From the NCBI GenBank assembly GCA_964586765.1, contig CAZPHN010000009.1:13150-77149 (forward strand): a stretch of DNA of 64,000 bases, given 5' to 3'. Within the stretch, counting starts at the first letter, position 1, and each line of letters opens with the position of its first letter. Of the stretch, positions 61,947 through 64,000 are shown piece by piece. The notes under the pieces are model-generated. The model was not told where the DNA came from and ran no database searches. It saw only the letters and a program-made list of their open reading frames with translations. Source of the DNA: UBA3263 sp964586765 (lineage in GTDB: Bacteria; Bacteroidota; Bacteroidia; Bacteroidales; Muribaculaceae). A program made the position numbers and the translations under genes.

Positions 61947-62555
61947 TTAATGACTGTATATGTATACGATTTCCTTTATTTCTTCAACCGTTGGCGTTTT
62001 CTTTAAAAGAGAGATTATCTCCTTTATGATGTCATCATCTGAGTAGGAGCTTTTAGTATCCATAAGTTCAATCAGGATTGACGCAAAATTATATGTAAAA
62101 TAAATATTGCATACAGCACTGACACTCATTCCAGCAAAAATACCAGCCCCCGGTATTAGAAAGCAGCCATAGGTTGCTAACTTACAGCCGATATAATATT
62201 TAACGATGCCTGCTGCAACGCCTTTAGTAATTCGACTTGGATCATTACCAAAATTTTTCTCAGATTTACTACGAATAGAAAGGAACATTGTGGTCCAAAT
62301 CCCAGCTATTGCAATAGTATCAGCCGGACCTGATGCCACACCAAGGGGACCTGCGGCAGCTGATGCTACTAAGGCAACTTTGACAATTTCTTGATATTTC
62401 GAGGGAATATGGTTCGCCTTCCCGTTTTTACTCCAATCTTCTATTTTTGAAGATACCTGTTCTATTTCACGCTTTGTATACTCCGAAACAGAAGAAATTG
62501 CTGACTCAATCTTTGAGTCAATATTATCTATAAACTTTTTAAAATCGAAAGGCAT
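61947..62555 (-). CDS. DUF697-like membrane protein, copy 1
   Basis: The 202-residue protein has an N-terminal amphipathic coiled-coil region (about 1-50). A hydrophobic region follows with ALVASAAAGPLGVASGPADTIAIAGIWTTMFLSI and CFLIPGAGIFAGMSVSAVCNIYFTYNFASIL segments, giving three to four membrane helices. The PLG-x-D-x-x-x-I-x-x-I-W pattern resembles DUF697, a partner of membrane-associated GTPases. It is paralogous to 62603. It lies 24 nt before the dynamin-like gene. Confidence 0.7.
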   Translation of the reverse strand: MPFDFKKFIDNIDSKIESAISSVSEYTKREIEQVSSKIEDWSKNGKANHIPSKYQEIVKVALVASAAAGPLGVASGPADTIAIAGIWTTMFLSIRSKSEKNFGNDPSRITKGVAAGIVKYYIGCKLATYGCFLIPGAGIFAGMSVSAVCNIYFTYNFASILIELMDTKSSYSDDDIIKEIISLLKKTPTVEEIKEIVYIYSH

Positions 62556-62602
62556 CTTTTTTATCTTTAACTAAACTGAGTATTATTGAAATTAGGTTTT
62601 AC

Positions 62603-63100
62603 TTATGTCAAATGTTCTTTCATTATAGCATAAATTTCTTTTAATTCGCCAAAAGAAGGTATCGGAACAAAAAGTCTAATTAATATTCGAGATATTTCGT
62701 ATACTGTCTTATTATTAATGTCGTAATCATCTAACATTTCATGGAAGGCTTTGCCTATAGCATAAGTGTAGTATCCATTGAAAACGACATTACCAGCCAT
62801 TGCTCCCAATATTCCTAATCCCGGTATCCCGTTTAACAACCAACATAAAGTTTTACTACCACCTAAATATCCTAATACACTTGAGCCGCATGCAGTTATA
62901 ATTTTTGTACATTCTGCACCTGTCATTGTTACACCATGATAGCACGCAATTTCATATAACATGTTTCCCCATATACCGGTAATGGCAGCAGTATCAAGTA
63001 CTGGCACGATGGCACCTAAGGGGCTAATTGAAACAGACGCAATCATTCTATTGACTATTATTTCTTCAACACCATAAGGTATACTTTCAAATAATTCCAT
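62603..63100 (-). CDS. DUF697-like membrane protein, copy 2
   Basis: The 165-residue protein shares with copy 1 the ISPLGAIVPVLDTAAITGIWGNML block, the second hydrophobic pair (NGIPGLGILGAMAGNVVFNGYYTYAIG) and a closing FGELKEIYAIM segment like copy 1's VEEIKEIVYIYS. It lacks the N-terminal coiled coil. A damaged small ORF (63058-63267) overlaps its start. Confidence 0.7.
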   Translation of the reverse strand: MELFESIPYGVEEIIVNRMIASVSISPLGAIVPVLDTAAITGIWGNMLYEIACYHGVTMTGAECTKIITACGSSVLGYLGGSKTLCWLLNGIPGLGILGAMAGNVVFNGYYTYAIGKAFHEMLDDYDINNKTVYEISRILIRLFVPIPSFGELKEIYAIMKEHLT

Positions 63101-63267
63101 ATCAGTCCTAAATTATCTATTTTAACAATCACCTCAATTACTTCACCTGCCTTGTGCAAAATATGAGGAGCCTCATCTTTGACAACTTAAATTGCTTTAT
63201 CTGCCAATTCAGACGCAACGTTGCCTGCTGTCTTAAAATAGTCTGTCAAATCATCCAATTCAAACAT
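63058..63267 (-). pseudogene. Small ORF with an in-frame stop upstream of the DUF697-like gene
   Basis: From ATG 63267 the frame runs 26 codons (MFELDDLTDYFKTAGN, then SELADKAI) to a TAA at 63187-63189. It then continues open for 42 more codons with amphipathic helix-like content (VVKDEAPHILHKAGEVIEVI) to a TAA at 63058-63060. The helical pattern holds across the stop, suggesting one 69-codon gene with a nonsense change. Alternatively only the 26-residue peptide is made. I recognise no family. Confidence 0.4.
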
Positions 63268-63272
63268 AATAT

Positions 63273-64000
63273 TTAAAAAAAAATGTTTATACATCCCATC
63301 AGGAAGCCGAGCAATGCACCCAGCCACACGATGGCTTTAAGTTCTTTGTTCATTACCTTAAGGATGAGCTCCTCCGATTCCTTTACGTCCATTTCATTTA
63401 TGCGAGATTCAACAATTTTGCTTATGTTGACGGCTTTGAGAATCCTTGGAAGTTGCTCTGTCACTAAGGCTCTGTATAAGGATAGAAGTGATTCTTTTGC
63501 CTTTTCTATCGAATCATCTCGTCCAACGAACAAATTTTTCATTGGTATGGTCATAAACGACTGAATCTGGTCTCCAATGAGAGTATCAACCATCTCCTGT
63601 GAGTTATTAGCAAGCATCTCATTGATGTTCTTTGACAGAAGACGTTCTGCTGGCTCTGCAACCAATGAAAGGAACTGGTCTGCCCCAAACATTCCAAGCA
63701 TTCCGTTCCTTACCTTTGTCATGACATGTTCAACAACGATATGAGCAATCTTGTCTCCTAATTGAGAGTTTGCCAAGGCTGTATGAATTTGTGATGACAG
63801 GTCATTGGTAACTGATGCTTTGAGATATTCAATATCCTCCTTTTTGAAATAATGTGACAAGAACTGTTCCACGGTCTCTCCATTCACCTTTTGAATGTTG
63901 ATGAATGAATCGATACCATTACCTATCTTGTCGAACATTTCTTGAGAAAGGAGTGTCTTTTCAAGAGTCTCCTTATTCATCAAGTTCTTGCTGATAGCAT
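63273..64000 (-). CDS. DUF445 family membrane protein (5' end outside the window)
   Basis: At least 242 codons are visible. The frame is open through base 64000, and the upstream residues (AISKNL before MNKETL) match the family pattern, so the true start lies beyond the window. The visible part has long helices and ends with LKAIVWLGALLGFLMGCINIFF, the typical DUF445/YheB C-terminal membrane segment. DUF445 proteins usually have about 380 residues. It is the first visible gene of the long minus-strand run, ahead of the DUF697-like and dynamin-like genes. Confidence 0.82.
   Translation of the reverse strand, partial: AISKNLMNKETLEKTLLSQEMFDKIGNGIDSFINIQKVNGETVEQFLSHYFKKEDIEYLKASVTNDLSSQIHTALANSQLGDKIAHIVVEHVMTKVRNGMLGMFGADQFLSLVAEPAERLLSKNINEMLANNSQEMVDTLIGDQIQSFMTIPMKNLFVGRDDSIEKAKESLLSLYRALVTEQLPRILKAVNISKIVESRINEMDVKESEELILKVMNKELKAIVWLGALLGFLMGCINIFF

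Overview
The window looks like a chromosome segment of a gut Bacteroidales bacterium, most likely Muribaculaceae or a close relative. Promoters fit the Bacteroidota form (TTG about 20 nt ahead of TAnnTTTG) in front of at least ten genes. Starts mostly lack Shine-Dalgarno sequences. There are BspA-like leucine-rich repeat and M60 mucin-peptidase surface proteins with related C-terminal tails, and conserved Bacteroidales neighbourhoods such as pyrB-pyrI-flavin reductase-glyA.

Layout. (1) 1-10.4 kb is accessory. It holds the end of a surface protein, a tRNA-Pro(GGG), a nucleotidyltransferase and an ABC exporter, an ATPase/nuclease-like pair, an 816-residue secreted protein, and a small peptide-maturation cluster: a 40-residue candidate precursor, a SipW-like protease, an HprK-like kinase and a PqqD-like protein. 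The nucleotidyltransferase and exporter are family types that accompany the maturation genes in lasso-type clusters, so 691-3503 and 8443-10336 may be halves of one split locus. (2) 10.4-24.1 kb is housekeeping: cardiolipin synthase, glyA, flavin reductase, pyrI, pyrB, a flavodoxin, a GNAT with a small upstream gene, meaB, two DUF1573 proteins, an S41 protease, coaD, topoisomerase subunit B and tpiA. (3) 24.1-34.7 kb holds a BspA-like protein, an MBL-fold hydrolase with a long leader, a giant M60 peptidase and a flavodoxin-like oxidoreductase. Full-length two-hairpin palindromic repeats lie at 8.0, 24.2 and 28.2 kb, and a half copy at 5.2 kb.

(4) 34.7-64 kb is the standout. It is visibly AT-richer than the core, and every gene runs on the minus strand. 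From 43.4 to 63.1 kb genes overlap or nearly touch, and the unit runs off the right edge. It encodes three AAA+ ATPases (one fused to a predicted pseudokinase), a sigma-like protein, two YbjN-like proteins, a WG-repeat membrane protein, three paralogous small GTPases with two paralogous tail-anchored partners, a dynamin-like GTPase, two DUF697-like membrane proteins, a DUF445 protein, two M48 peptidases and a tail-collar protein. It also has a GNAT/Sel1-like fusion and a radical SAM/SPASM enzyme with a 58-residue cysteine-containing peptide gene tightly coupled into the same run. I do not recognise the whole as a described system. My reading is a membrane-centred NTPase signalling or conflict system with its own peptide-modification arm. 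Individual domain calls are mostly firm; the collective function is inference.
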